Shown: piece by piece, positions 47,371-59,760 of the stretch | Position numbering within the stretch: position 1 is the stretch's first letter | Layout: the number at the start of each line of letters is the position of its first letter | NCBI RefSeq assembly: GCF_030272615.1 | Contig: NC_081414.1 | Coordinates: 817,604,396-817,668,395, forward strand | Origin: Cryptomeria japonica | Taxonomy: Eukaryota; Streptophyta; Pinopsida; Cupressales; Cupressaceae | DNA length: 64,000 bases | Direction of reading: 5' to 3' | Made by a program: the position numbers and the translations under genes | The notes under the pieces: generated by a model | What the model was told of the DNA's origin: nothing | What the model saw: only the letters and a program-made list of their open reading frames with translations | Database searches by the model: none

Positions 47371-48947
47371 GTGCTCTGGCCAGAGACTTAGACTCATCGA
47401 GACCATTCAGGTCCTGAGTCACTCACTAAGTACTACACTCTTCTAATAGGAGTGCGTCGAGGTCATCATCCTTAGGAGAAATTAAAATAACATAATACAA
47501 GCTTGAATTCCACCTTGGAATTTGGCTTAAAGCCTCGGGAAGTCAAGTGAATCCATACAGGATTCCTTCAGAGTATGCATTGAATTACTTTTTCCTTTTT
47601 ATTATACTTATCTTTCAAATTAGGATTCTACTCAATCCTCCTTCTTACCAAACCTAGACCCCCTCCACAAACACCTGAGTACTAGGGGCAACTCCATCCC
47701 TAGACTGCCTACATACCCATTTCGGCATGGGATCAAGGCGTAAAGTATGTAGTTATGTTTTCTACTCTATGGTTTGATGTAAACTGATTAGTGGGTATGC
47801 AACCCTTTCTAGGGTTAATGTCCCAGATAGTTTCTCTATGGTTGCTACCCACAGTGGTAGCACTTAAGCAAAGGCTCAAGATGGCCTATTGCTTGTGGCC
47901 TAGAACAACTAAATCCTAATACCTATCATAAGTGTCACCCTTGACCAAATTGTCAATCTTCAACAACTCTTCAAGATTAAATCAATTTCATAAAAGCATT
48001 TCACTCAATCAACCTTAAGGGGGTTTACTATGGTTTAACTCAACGGATGTAAAATCATTTAAGGATTATCTTATTAGATTATCGATCCAAGGGGGATTAC
48101 CCACCCCTTGGATTTTAACTTCCAAGTGTCCCTTATTACTCCCCGATGATTTATAGGGATGATGCCACAGACGTCGTTGATCCAGCTTTATTAGGTATTA
48201 AGTGTAGTAGTTCAACATGATGGCATTACCCATAAGCGTGACCTAGAGGCACTGTATATACCAAATGCTGCTAGGTTTTGTTTTTCTGACTTCCTTTATT
48301 TAGTTTTCTAACTAAGAAGCTATGAAAAATGTCATGCTTGAAAACAATTATGAATTGAACGTGTATAATTAGACATTGCAAAGCTTAATTAATTGAAACA
48401 ACTACTTGATGAACCACGTGGAATAAAAACCATATTTAATATTCAAACTTGAAATGTAATTTACATAATAATGACAATTATGAAATTTGCATATTAATAA
48501 TTAAATGTGTAACTTGCATGAAGATGAAGAAAATATAACTTTGACATCAATAAATGCAAATAATGAAGCAAGGATAGTGTAAGTTACATGCAAGGTTAAG
48601 CAATGTGTTGATTTCTACCATGAAAATAATCACTTATAAAGTCACTAGCCCCAAAAATAGCAATTAGCTTAGACATTTGGTTCAAATCATATTAATATGA
48701 ATTAATTTATTTTAATGAGTCTAAAATGCCAACTAAGTGACCCAATGAATCTTAAATAGTTTGGAAAAAAATTCTAATTATAAATTTTGATATAATTTAA
48801 TTTATAATTATAAATTAATTATAAATTTACTAAATTTCAAATTTACCTAAATTAAATTTTTTTATTAAACTAAAATTTGGATTAAAAAAAGATTAACAAA
48901 ATTCAAGTTGCCATGAGTTTGAACTTTTTTTGTAGTGGCTTTTAAAA

Positions 48948-49125
48948 GCCAAGTGGGAGTGGGGCCCACGGGTCCCATCACCACTACGGACCTGCAGGTA
49001 TAGGTCTACAGGGATGAGGGGACAATCATGGTCCCCTCCACTCCCTCTGTGGGTACTATCGTAGCAGTGACCGCAGGGGGTAGTGGAGAGTACCACTCCC
49101 CGATGGTGTGATAAACCGCCCCCCC
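48948..49125. repeat. GC-rich block in solo LTR F
   Basis: A GC-rich island (gggcccacgggtccc, cctgcaggtataggtctaca and ggggtagtggagagtacc-type units) within AT-rich LTR. It lies about 1.6 kb from the minus-strand LTR start, as in the LARD family. Confidence 0.6.
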
Positions 49126-50742
49126 TGCATTGACCTGTATTAATGTGAAGAATTTTTTTTTTGATAACACTGCGTATAACTTAAATATGCTTTTTGCATT
49201 AAGTTTAAAATTTGCAAAATATGTATGTGTATATGTATATGTATATGTCATTCCAGTTTAGTTAATAATATAAGAGAGAAATATGTAAAATGTTAATGTA
49301 AAAAAAATAGAATAAGAATTTAATCACAGGGGTGAGATAAAATAGAGAAATTAATTTGTTTCAGCAATATGCAGATAACTAAATTATCGCAGAGATAAGC
49401 AAGTGTTTAAATTTTGATTTCACAGATATCATATCCAACAATTTTTCTCTTATGCTGAGATAAACAAAGCTTTCTTTGAGAGATTTTCAGGAACTAATAT
49501 TCACAGAGAGAGATTTATACTTTATTTCCATAGAGAATAATGAATACCGTGAACTTTATACTTTATTACCAGACATTTTCTGTTCATAGAGAAGTAAGAC
49601 TACTCTTAAGGAATTAAGATTTATGATCAAATCTACACTCAGAGAGAGAAATAGTTTTTGTTTTTTTTTTACTCACAGGAAAAATATTTAAATAACTTCA
49701 TATGCAGATGATCAACTTGTATTCACATAGAGGTGAGATTTTTCACAGGGAAGTAAGATTTAGTGTAAGAAATAAGATTTACATTCAAATTCCCATTCTA
49801 GTAATGAATTTAAGAGAAGATTAATAAGGAACAAGATTCATACACAAGTGATTATCATTTAATCACACAGAGAAGAGTTTATTCTCAGAAAAAGTAATTA
49901 AATAAAGGAAATGTGATTTTTGCACAGATCTAGAAAATCTTTTTTTTTTTTGGAAAAGCAAAAGCAAGATCTGATATTCTTTCTAAAGAAAATTAAATAA
50001 ATAATAAAGCTATCTTTTACATGCATTATATGAAAAGTACTTTTATCAATATTTATCCCTAAATAAAGAAAGATTTACAACCTAATTTTTTTTTTTTATA
50101 AAGGAAGATCTAGAAGCTATATTTTTTTTGATAATACAAATTTCTCATATGTAAATGAGAGATGACAAAAGAAGAGAACCTGGCTTATCGAAGCTCGATG
50201 TTGAATCCTCTCCAATCTTCTAGCTATCTTCTTAGATCCTTCCTTGCAACTTGAGAGAAATCTTCAAGAACAATTTAACAATCCTACAACCAAAATGTGA
50301 CTACCAAAGAAGATCCTACTACTAACAACAAGGAAATTGGGAAATTTTCTTCAAAACATAATCAACTCCCTCTTATAAAAACTTGCATACAATATATAGG
50401 AAAAGTCCCTTAATTCCACTATCTAGAGAAATTAATTAAGAATGAGATTCTTTTCCAATATTGGACTCATGCAAAATTGATTAAAATTCTAGTGGGGGAG
50501 TTACATGCAAGGTATTGAAGATTCCTCTAGAAGCTTCTAATTCCTCCTACAACATGTGCCATAATTGGGAATGGGAAAATAAAAATAAAAATAAATAATG
50601 CCTTTTAAATTATATTCTCCAAGTTTGTGTGTGGGTCCATTATTTATCCTTTTATAATATTTATTCAATCATTTTCAGTAGCTCAACCAAAAATATAATA
50701 GAATTGTATCAAATCAAAAGGTGATAAAGGAGGGTTGTGACA

Positions 50743-53239
50743 CTTGTATTTTGATTATGATAGGACCTAGTGTCATGATCTTGAAGAAATTGTATGGTAG
50801 ATGTTGAGTGCATATGATGTAATGAATTGAATGTATATCAACCTTCCTCTTCTTTCTCTCTAGTAATTAAAATATTGCTATGTGTATTTATCACTTGTGT
50901 ATGTTTTTTGATTGCGAGTGAATGTTGTGATTTCTCAAACCCTTGTGTGAGCCTAATGATTCTATTGTGCATTTTGATAATAAGAGGGCTATGAATTAAA
51001 AAATAGATAAATCATAATGGATATTGGGAGGAAATTGTATGTTTTTCATAAAGGAATTCACCATGTGTATTGTAGAAGTAACATAATGAATTTCTATCTT
51101 AAGCACTGTGCGATAATGTACGTATAGTTGTTATGTGAAACTAACTTGTTTGTAATCAAATGTGTAAAAAGGTCATGCTATAGTGGCAAGGAGGGAATTG
51201 ATGCATTTTCATTAAAGATTTCATTATGTGTTTCATAATACCGATGCAAATGATGACCCTTTCGAACAATGCAATAATGTACTTACTTTTGGATATATAT
51301 AATTGAATTAGTATGAATAGAAGGAGAAAACGAAACCCATGTTTGATGTGAATGCATAATTATGTATCATTTAGTTGGTATCTCCTCTTCCATCTTCTTC
51401 TTGTACTTGGATTTTTTATGAAACCCATGTTTGATTGTCTGTCTTGATTTCAATTTTGGAAAATTGGGACATTCAATAGCATCCATAATATTTGGAAATT
51501 TCATGATAGGCCAATTGGCATTCTTCTAAAATGGTATTGAAATGAAAATCGTACAATAAAGATGATAGGCATATAGAGATGAATTTAAGCATGCTTGTGT
51601 GACCTTGTTGATTTATGTGTATATGTATGAAATGGGTCAACTATCAAACTCTCTTCCTCTTCTCTCTATCTAGTTATAAAGATACAAATAAATTCTACTA
51701 AATAATGCATTGATTTGAATAGAAGTATTTAATTGCTTGTCAATAATTATTATAGGGTAATAATAAGGAATGTTTGATCAATTTTGCACTAAGAATCCAA
51801 AGTGTTACATCGCATATTAGGATATCATGAAAAGTACGTTTACAGGTAAGTGGAATAGTTTTTGCATATATATTGTGATTAGTCATATGGTTTTGTCGCT
51901 TAACATACCATGTTAAAGAAACTAGTATTGATTGAGATAGAGTTATGCATGACGTGTAGAATGTGTATAAAGCATATGAAAATTGTATTTTTGTGTTTTG
52001 GCTTCATGTGGAAAGATGGAAGTCTTAAGCTTCGTAAAGAAAATTTGCATGGTTAGTAATGTGAATATGAATGCTGAGTTGAATTAGTGAAAGATATAGA
52101 AATGATGCTACTTCCTTATTTAATTTGAATTGTAAAGAATGTGTTATTTAATGAAAATCCTAGTAGAGTGGATAAATGGTGACAGATATAGTGCGTCCAA
52201 GTCTTATTAATTTTAGATCGTGAGTTTGGAAAACATTAAACAATTTGGAATTTATGCTTAAGAGTTGCTTGAAAATGGTAATGTTAGGAATGTGATTACT
52301 TGGTAATATGATATAATGTAGAATGAAATTTACATAATTAGTGTATTCTCTATTTGTGTGCAATGACATATTATTACCTCCCCATAAATGTATGCCTACA
52401 TAAAGGATAGTTAGATGAACTTTCATGTGTATACAAGATTGCATTAATAAAGAAATATAGTTAGTGTTATAGCCTTAAATGTTTAAATTTTCACTAACTA
52501 TCACACTCAAGACATGGGACCTTGGGTTTTGTGTGGCGGTTATTCCCAAAGGTGTGACTAAAGATGGTCACCTTGTTTTGAGTTTTGACCGTGACTATGT
52601 TTTAACTATCTTTTGACTAGTGTTATGTGACTATGGGGCTAGCATTTTATTTTGAGATTTCTTATTATGGAATGGCCACTAAATTTCATTTCTTTTTATT
52701 TTAATTATGACTCTTGTCATGTTTTCAATTTTGTTGAATTTCGAGATTGTTGGCATCTTTCTTTATTTCATTGTGGATTTGGTAATTTTAATTTGGAATT
52801 ACTATCACTTGGGGTGTTAGGTGGTCATTCTAAGTGTTTGAGTTAGCCAGCCCTAGTTATGTGTTAAGTGATATTTCTATCATGTTCATTAGAACCTCTG
52901 ATAGTGTGTTAAGGGAGAACACCACGAAGAGTGGATTTAGGCATAACGAGGTAATCAATAGTGTTATATTAAAATAAGAAAATTAAAAGTGTCTTTCTAT
53001 GATGAAAATCATTTATAATCATTTGTATCAAAGATTTATTAGATAGAAGTGTAAACTGGATCTAGTGAATTGTGCATTATGCCTTGGATAATTGTGAAGG
53101 ATTTGCAAACTCATTGCTTTGACGAGTGTGTTGGAATGCCTACATGGATTCTATTTGAATTAAGTTGGCATTAAGTGTCATTGTATGTAAATTATATTCA
53201 CTTGCTCACTTAGAATGAGATTGTATTATGCCTTAATTT
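50743..53239 (+). other. LARD3 internal region, second piece; right part unassigned
   Basis: From 50743 to about 52150 this follows the LARD2 internal region (16937-18135) with many changes. From about 52160 to 53239 I see no clear match to the other LARDs and no coding motif. No purine tract or 3' LTR of LARD3 is recognised before the next repeat begins. Confidence 0.55.
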
Positions 53240-54810
53240 TGTAATAACCCACCTTAATTAACCCAAAAAAATTGACCATTCTTTTTTTTGTTTAATTTAA
53301 TCATTGTGTTTGATTCAATTGCATACTCTAGGCATCCATCCATTAGGATTAGGCATTCATCCATCCGGGATGAGCATCTAACCATACAGGTTAGGCGTTA
53401 GTCCATACAGGACATAAGATTTCATCTATCCAATACGATATAGGCATCTACCCATACAGGGTAGGCATTGGTCCATACGGGACATAAGATTTCATCTATC
53501 CAATATGGGATAGGCATCTACCCATACGGGGTAGGCATCTATCCAATTGGGATAAGAGGTGCTCTGGCCAGAGACTTAGACTCATCGGGACCATTCGGGT
53601 CCTGAGCCACTCACTAAGTACTACACTCTTCTAACAAAAGTGCACCGAGGTCGCCATCCTTAGGAGTAATTAAATAACATAATATGAGCTTGAATTCTAC
53701 CTTAGAATTTGGCTTAAAGCCTTGGGAAGTCAAGCGAATCCATACAGGATTCCTTTCGAGTATGCATTGAATTACTTTTTCCAATTTAATTATCTTATCT
53801 TTCAAAATAGGATTCTTACTCATTCTTTCTTTTACCAAGCCTAGACCCCACCCATGAACGCCTGAGTATGAGGGACAACTCTGTCCCAAGACTACCTACA
53901 TACCTGCTTCGGCACGAGATCAAGGCATAAAGTATGTAGTTCTATTTTCTATTCTATGGTTTGATGTAAACTGATTAGTGGGTACGCAACCCTTTCTAGG
54001 GTCAATGTCCCAAACAGTTTCTCTACAGTTGCTACCCACGATGGTAGCACTTAAGCCAAGGCTCAAGATGGCCTATTGCTTGTGGCCTAAAACAACTAGA
54101 TCCTAATTCTTATCGCAAGCGTCACCCTTGACCCATTGCTAATCGACAACAATATCTCTTCAAAAATTAATTCCATAAAAGCATTTTTACTTAACCAACC
54201 CTAAAGGGGGTTTACTATGGTTTAACTCAACGGATGTAAAATCATTTGAAAATTATCTTATTAGATTATCAATCCAAGGGGGATTACCCACCCCTTGGAT
54301 TTTAACTTCCAAGTGTCCCTTATTACTCCTCGATAATTTATAGGGATGATGCCACAGATGTCGTTGATGTAGCTTTATTAGGCATTAAGTGCAATAGTTC
54401 AACATGATGACATTACCCATAAGCGTGACCCAGAGGCATCGTATATACCGAACGCTACTAGGTTTAGGTTTCCATCTTCCTTTATTTAGTTGTCTAACTA
54501 AGAAGCCATGGAAACATCATGCTTGAAAACAATTACTAATTGAACGTGCATAATTTTAATTGATTGAAATAACTACTTGATGAATTACGTGGAATAAAAC
54601 CATAACTTGAAGTATAACTTGCATACAAAAACTTGCATATTAATAATTGCATGTGTACTTGCATGGAGATGATAACATCAAATAAATGTAGTTAATCTAT
54701 AAGTAATTTGCATGATATAAGAATAGTGTAACTTGCGTGCATAATTAAGCAATCCAAAAATAGTGATTAATTTAGGCATTCGATTCAAATCATATTAATG
54801 TGAATTAGTT
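53240..54810 (-). mobile_element. Truncated second copy of LTR F
   Basis: Homologous to 47119 to about 48700 of solo LTR F, starting at the same terminal TGTAATAACCC. It stops abruptly at the LINE fragment. It includes a longer minisatellite at 53330-53557. The remaining 2 kb of the LTR is absent from the window. Confidence 0.82.
53330..53557. repeat. Minisatellite in truncated LTR F copy (expanded)
   Basis: Same units as 47211-47370, but with an extra block of about 70 bp: the segment from gtccatacgggacataagat through ggcatctacccatacgggg is present twice. Confidence 0.8.
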
Positions 54811-56578
54811 GCTAAAATATTTGCTTCCGCAAAATTTTTGGGGATTTTGAATAGGCTGAGAGCATACACAAGAAGGTTTTGGAGAGTGGCTTTGAGCAGG
54901 GTGATTTTGCCTGCTTGACTAAGGACAACCCCTTTCCAGCCAGCAAGTTTCAGGTTAAGTCTGTCTATCAGCTTGTTCTAGAAGGAGTCCTCAGGCTTAA
55001 GACATAAAGGAAGCCCGAGATAAGTAGAGGGAAACTCAAAGATATTGCAGCCAAGAATCCTTCCAATCCTTAGTTGCCTTTGGACTGGGGTATTGATGAA
55101 AAACAAAGAACTTTTATCCCTATTGATTTTTTGGCCAGAGGCAGATTCATAAGTATTCAGAATATTCTTCATATTATTAGCTTCCATGATGGTGGCTTCC
55201 CCCATAGTAATAGAGTCATCGACAAATTGTTCATGAGAACAAACAACATTGGAAGAGGAAGGTTTCAGACCCTTAAGGTTGTCATCTTCCACATTTTTGA
55301 GAATGAATCTACCCAGGCATTCAACAAGAATGATGAATAGGATAGGGGATATGGGGTCCCCCTGTCTAAGACCTCTAGAGATTTTGAAGAAACAGGACGA
55401 GGAACCATTGACATTAACAGTAGAGGAGGAAGTTTCCATAAGTTGAGAGCAGAGCTGAATAACTTTGTAACCAAAACCAAATGCTTTCATGATCCTAAGG
55501 AGAAACTGCCAATTCACTCTATCAAAAGCTTTAGCCATGTCTAACTTTAGGAAGAATCCCAGATTATTTGCCACTTTCAAGGAGTGGATATTTTCATGAA
55601 TGAAGATAATGGAATCCAAAATCTGTCTTCCGGGGACAAAGCCATTTTGCTGGACAGAGATAATCCTAGGAAGAATTTCCAACAACCTGGAAGTCAGAAT
55701 CTTGGATAAAATCTTGTAAATAGAGTTACACAGGCTAATAGGTCTAAACTTGTTGAGAGAATCAGCTCCAGGGATCTTTCGGATAAGGACAATGAAGGTG
55801 GCATTCAGCTCCTTAAGAAGTCTTTTGGAGCTAAAGAATTCTTTAACACCATTGCATATGTTAGCCTCCACTATGTGCCAGAAATTTTGGAAGAAAAACA
55901 TAGGGAAGTCATCTGGTCTAGGGGATTTGTCACCCTGAAAGGAGAACACCACCTTTTTGATTTCTAGATTAGAGGGAATAAAAGATAAAAGGTGGTTATC
56001 AGCTTCCATTAGGATAGAAGGAATAGATTGTAAAAGGGTGTTTTGATTGCTGAAATCCAGGTTATCCACTTCACCCAGCAGGGTACTGAAATGCTCGAGA
56101 GCTTCCTTCCTAATGTCGCAATCCTCTGTTAGGATACCTTTATTGCAGGATAGTCTAGATATTCTATTGGCTGCCCTATGCTTAAGAGCATTTAAGTGAA
56201 AGAAGTGGGTGTTTTTGTCACCTTCCTTCAGGAACAAGGCTTTGGATCTTTGTCTCCAGAAGGTCTCTTCATTAGAGATGATGGTGTGGTATTTAGATAA
56301 GAGATTATTTTCAGCCATCCTAAGATCTTCAGTCAGCCCAACCTCTTGGATTCTATCTTTAACATCCTTTATTTCAGCTTTGACTTGAATTTTTCTCTTG
56401 AATATGTCCCCAAAAATCTCTTTGTTCCAGGTTTTAATTTTAGTTTTTAGAATGTTGAGCTTTTTGGCAATTCTGAATAGAGCCTTACCCTCCACTTTAG
56501 AGTTCCACCATTCAACAATACAAGCTTCCAGAGAAGGATGGGAGAGCCAGGCTTTTTCCAATCTGAAAGGGAAGTTTC
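54811..56578 (-). pseudogene. L1-type LINE reverse transcriptase fragment, truncated at both ends
   Basis: Minus-strand coding for a non-LTR reverse transcriptase, open for 527 codons from 56561 to 54978. Order: a pre-RT region (KTKIKTWNKEIFGDIFKRK), then LFLKEGDKNTHFFHL, DKSPRPDDFPMFFFQ, FRPISLCNSIYKILSKILT, QNGFVPGRQILDSI, LDMAKAFDRVNW, the RGLRQGDPISP box, and FVDD as the catalytic motif (usually FADD in plant L1). A TAG at 54975-54977 stands where related proteins have Trp, and the frame continues beyond it as NKLIDRLNLKLAGWKG to the fragment edge. The endonuclease domain, 3' end and poly(A) tail are missing. The fragment joins LTR F on one side and copia D on the other with no target duplication visible. 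Confidence 0.9.
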
Positions 56579-57072
56579 TCTTGGCTGAAAAAGAATTGGT
56601 AGTGAAGGAGATAGGTAATCTTTTGAGTGTTGGTCAATTAGTAAACAAGGGTTTCCAACTTTAGTTTAAAGATAGAAAATGCAAAATCATTAACAAGACT
56701 AGTTTGGAGATTGCAACCAGTATTCAGACTGGAGGTAATATCTTTCACTTGAACACTAGTAATAAGACATGTTTGATTTCTTATATTGATGAGAGTTGGT
56801 TATGGCATAAGAGGTTGTGTCATGTTAATTTTGGCTGTATTTTTAAGATCAGTTCAACTAAGGCAGTTAGAGATATACCTAAGATTATGAAGCCTCATAA
56901 TCTGGTATGTAAGGAATGTCAATTGGGAAAGAAAGTTAGAAGTTATTTTAAGAGAATATATGATAAATCTAATGGCATACTTGATTTGATTCACACTGAC
57001 TTATGTGGTCCAACAAGGACTAGAAGCTTTCAAGGTGATAGGTATTTTATGTTGATTATTTATGACTATTCT
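56579..57072 (+). pseudogene. Copia D integrase zinc domain remnant
   Basis: Begins with IGNLLSVGQLVNKGFQL, the region before the integrase. The HHCC domain follows (WLWHKRLCHVNFGCIFKI ... CKECQLGKKVRS), then LDLIHTDLCGPTRTRSF, the start of the core. It ends at the nested insertion, which landed in the conserved YDYS codons. Confidence 0.85.
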
Positions 57073-57753
57073 TGGTGCAGGAGCACCCCGAGCACAGTGA
57101 GTTCAAGGGGTCATATGATGATACAGGGAATTGGAGGAAGCTAATGAGACCTATGATGTAATTTTTAAATGTAAATGGGCCATTAATGCCAATCAATGTA
57201 ATGAAAAGATGAAAAGATGTAAAATTGTCAAAATTGGCAAAATAGGCCTAAAAAGGCTAAAATTGGGTTTTGAGGGTAGAATAGATAAATATGATGAATA
57301 AATGATGTAATAATGTTTAAAAGGTCATTTAATGACTATTTGAGTGGTTTGGGGTGATTAGATTTCAAATTGTCAAGTTGACAAATGAAATTGTCAATCT
57401 TGACAACTTTTGAGCAACTTTTGTTGCAAAATGTTGCAAAAATATAAAAAAGGGTAGTTATAGGTGGTTATTAGTTACATTTCAGCCTTAGAAGGCTTGG
57501 AGAACTATAAAATGATGTAATTAATCCATTTTGAGAGAGAACCAGTTGATAGGGTGAGTGAAGCCTATTGGGTAAAGTGGAATAGGGTATGTTGAGACCC
57601 TAGGAAGTGTTGAAACAAGTTGGTGAGGTTGAGAGTTCTATTTGGGCATCTTGGTGAAGCCTAGTGAAGGAAGGTGAAACAAGAAGAGTTGAGTTTTTGA
57701 GGAAGAAATAATGATAAATTGTAATGTGATTGTGGGAGGGTCCATGATGCTCT
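57073..57753 (-). repeat. Element G terminal repeat, left copy
   Basis: Matches 59074-59752 closely; the last few bases at its right edge diverge. Confidence 0.85.
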
Positions 57754-57757
57754 GTAC

Positions 57758-57945
57758 GGTGACTCATGAGGTGTCTTTGGTAGGTCCAACTTTTCAACCA
57801 TTTCTATTAAGACTATGTTTTTAAAGGATCCACTATCAACTAAAAACTTGCATACCTTACCCCTACACTTGTATTGTTTTATAAATATAGGAATCCTCTA
57901 AACATACCTTTCCCTCCTTCCTTCCTCTTCTTCCATGATGGCTAT
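57758..57945 (-). pseudogene. Ty3-type protease remnant in element G
   Basis: The minus strand reads CKFLVDSGSFKNIVLIEM then VEKLDLPKTPH, the pattern of plant Ty3 aspartic proteases (D-S-G with a following N-I/V-V and EKL). It lies only about 60 bp from the primer-site motif, so gag is missing. Broken fragment. Confidence 0.55.
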
Positions 57946-57994
57946 AACTCCTCTCTCAACCTTCAATATCTCCTTTGCAAGGATCTACTTCCTT

Positions 57995-58006
57995 GCTCTG
58001 ATACCA
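57995..58006 (-). other. Primer-binding-site-like motif in element G
   Basis: The minus strand reads TGGTATCAGAGC, two bases after CTGCACCA, as expected for an LTR end plus initiator tRNA-Met site. Confidence 0.65.
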
Positions 58007-58008
58007 AT

Positions 58009-59073
58009 TGGTGCAGAGGGTAGGAGGATCTTACCCAAACACCTAAGGAATCTTACCCACACCCACACAACTCATTCCTTAATACCTCTCATTGGTTAAA
58101 CACATCACCTCTGATCCCCTACTCTCCACATACTAGAATAACACCCCCAACACACTATCTCACTGTTTTAGGACAGTCAAAAGCATAAATGACAATATTT
58201 GTTGACCAAACAACTCATAAAATTATCTCCCTTTAGTTTCACACATTCCCAATGTACTAAAAACACTCACACATCCCCTTAGGCTCTATCCATTTCCATA
58301 CATACTCCACTAAACCATTAAACACAACTTTGAAACTAAATAAACAAAATATACCTTCTTGTTGTCCTTCTTGATAGACCCGTACTCAAAGATCTATAAC
58401 TTTTGAATAAAACATTATTTACTCAATAAATATAGTGAGATTTTTCCAAACTTAACCCTCAACAACATATCCAAAATTTAAGAAGATCCAGTGGTTCAGT
58501 GATGAGATATTTCCCTTGCATCAGGACTGTTGCAGTCACACCCCAAATATGACAATTTTTTAGTCTAAAACCTTCATGAAGCACATGCCAAATCCATCAT
58601 GGAACCCTACACACACCATAGACAGGTAAAATACATCCTTACCCTCATCCCTATCCAAAATGGGGTTTGGAAAAACATCTAAACAAAATTTATTACATTT
58701 ATGAGGCCACTGGATGCCCTAGTAAGGGTTTTGACAATTTTGAAACAAATGTCAATATCTTCCACAAATGATAATAAAATTGCACCAAATAAAAACCAAA
58801 GTAATCTTAGTTCATTTCACTTTCATCCTAGTAAGATAACTTAATCAAACAAATGCATATCAATTTGCAAATGAACAAATTTCAGTCTGTCATATGTTGA
58901 AAACTCAGAAAATACAAGGAAAAATACAATTTGATTGCTCCACTTCTCAAATCTTGACCTCCACTTCTCAATTTTGTTTGTAGGGTAAAAGATGATGGTA
59001 CCAATGAATTGGAAGATTAGAAAGAGAAGGAAGCCATTCAAGGGGACCTTGAATTCTTTTATCTCGGAGAGTA
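58009..59073. other. Element G middle region, no gene recognised
   Basis: About 1.1 kb, either part of a longer LTR or internal sequence. A plus-strand frame at 58992-59213 crosses into the right repeat but has no known motif. Otherwise AT-rich with nothing recognisable. Confidence 0.45.
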
Positions 59074-59760
59074 TGGTGCAGGAGCACCCTGAGCACAGTG
59101 AGTTCAAGGGGTCATATGATGATACAGAGCATTGGAGGAAGCTAATGAGACCTATGAGGTCATTTTTAAATGTAAACGGGCCATTAGTGCCAATCAATGT
59201 AATGAAAAGATGAAAAGATGTAAAACTGTCAAAATTGGCAAAATAGGCCTAAAAAGGCTAAAATTGGGTTTTGACGGTAGAATAGATAAATATGATGAAT
59301 AAATGATGTAATAATGTTTAAAAGTTCATTTAATGACTATTTGAGTGGTTTTGGGTGATTAGATTTCAAAATGTCAAGTTGACAAATGAAATTGTCAATC
59401 TTGACAACTTTTGAGCAACTTTTGTTGCAAAATGTTGCAAAAATGCAAAAAAGGGTAGTTATAGGTGGTTATTAGTTACATTTCAGCCTTAGAAGGCTTG
59501 GAGAGCTATAAAATGATGTAATTAATCCATTTTGAGAGAGAACCAATTGATAGGGTGAGTGAAGCCTATTGGGTAAAGTGGAATAGGGTATGTTGAGACC
59601 CTAGGAAGTGTTGGAACAAGTTGGTGAGGTTGAGAATTCTATTTGGGCATCTTGGTGAAGCCTAGTGAAAGAAGGTGTAACAAGAAGAGTTGATTTTTTG
59701 AGGAAGAAAGAATGATAAGTTGCAATGTGATTGTGGGAGGGTCCATGATGCTCTACATCA
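59074..59760 (-). repeat. Element G terminal repeat, right copy
   Basis: 687 bp, starts TGGTGCAGGAGC and ends GCTCTACATCA, followed by attct. Confidence 0.85.

Larger units (their letters stand above)
47119..50742 (-). mobile_element. Solo LTR F: 3.6 kb LTR of a second long-LTR family
   Basis: Ends TGTAATAACCC...TTGTGACA on the plus strand, flanked by cttgt at 47114-47118 and 50743-50747, with LARD3 internal sequence continuing on both sides. Read on the minus strand it starts TGTCACAACCC and ends GGGTTATTACA, the style of many plant Ty3-type LTRs, so I place it on the minus strand; orientation is an inference. It holds a minisatellite (47211-47370), a GC-rich block (48948-49125) and long AT-rich stretches. 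No gene seen. Confidence 0.78.
57073..59760 (-). mobile_element. Element G: 2.7-kb LTR-bounded insertion inside copia D, Ty3-like remnant
   Basis: Flanked by attct at 57068-57072 and 59761-59765, with copia D integrase continuing on both sides. Terminal direct repeats are 57073-57753 and 59074-59760, starting TGGTGCAGGAGCACC and (right copy) ending GCTCTACATCA; these ends are inverted images of each other. Between them, on the minus strand, lie a primer-site-like motif (57995-58006) and a short Ty3-type protease segment. That primer site is not beside the 680-bp repeat but beside another TGGTGCAG at 58009, so the 5' LTR may really be 58009-59760. Mostly non-coding, deleted and broken. Confidence 0.65.

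Noticed and set aside
54811-56578. A complete LINE insertion
   Set aside because: No endonuclease domain, no 3' tail, no target duplication; both ends stop inside coding sequence.
58841-59213. Frames of 118 (minus) and 73 (plus) codons in element G
   Set aside because: No recognised domain, and the two overlap each other. The plus frame is mentioned only because it crosses the repeat boundary.
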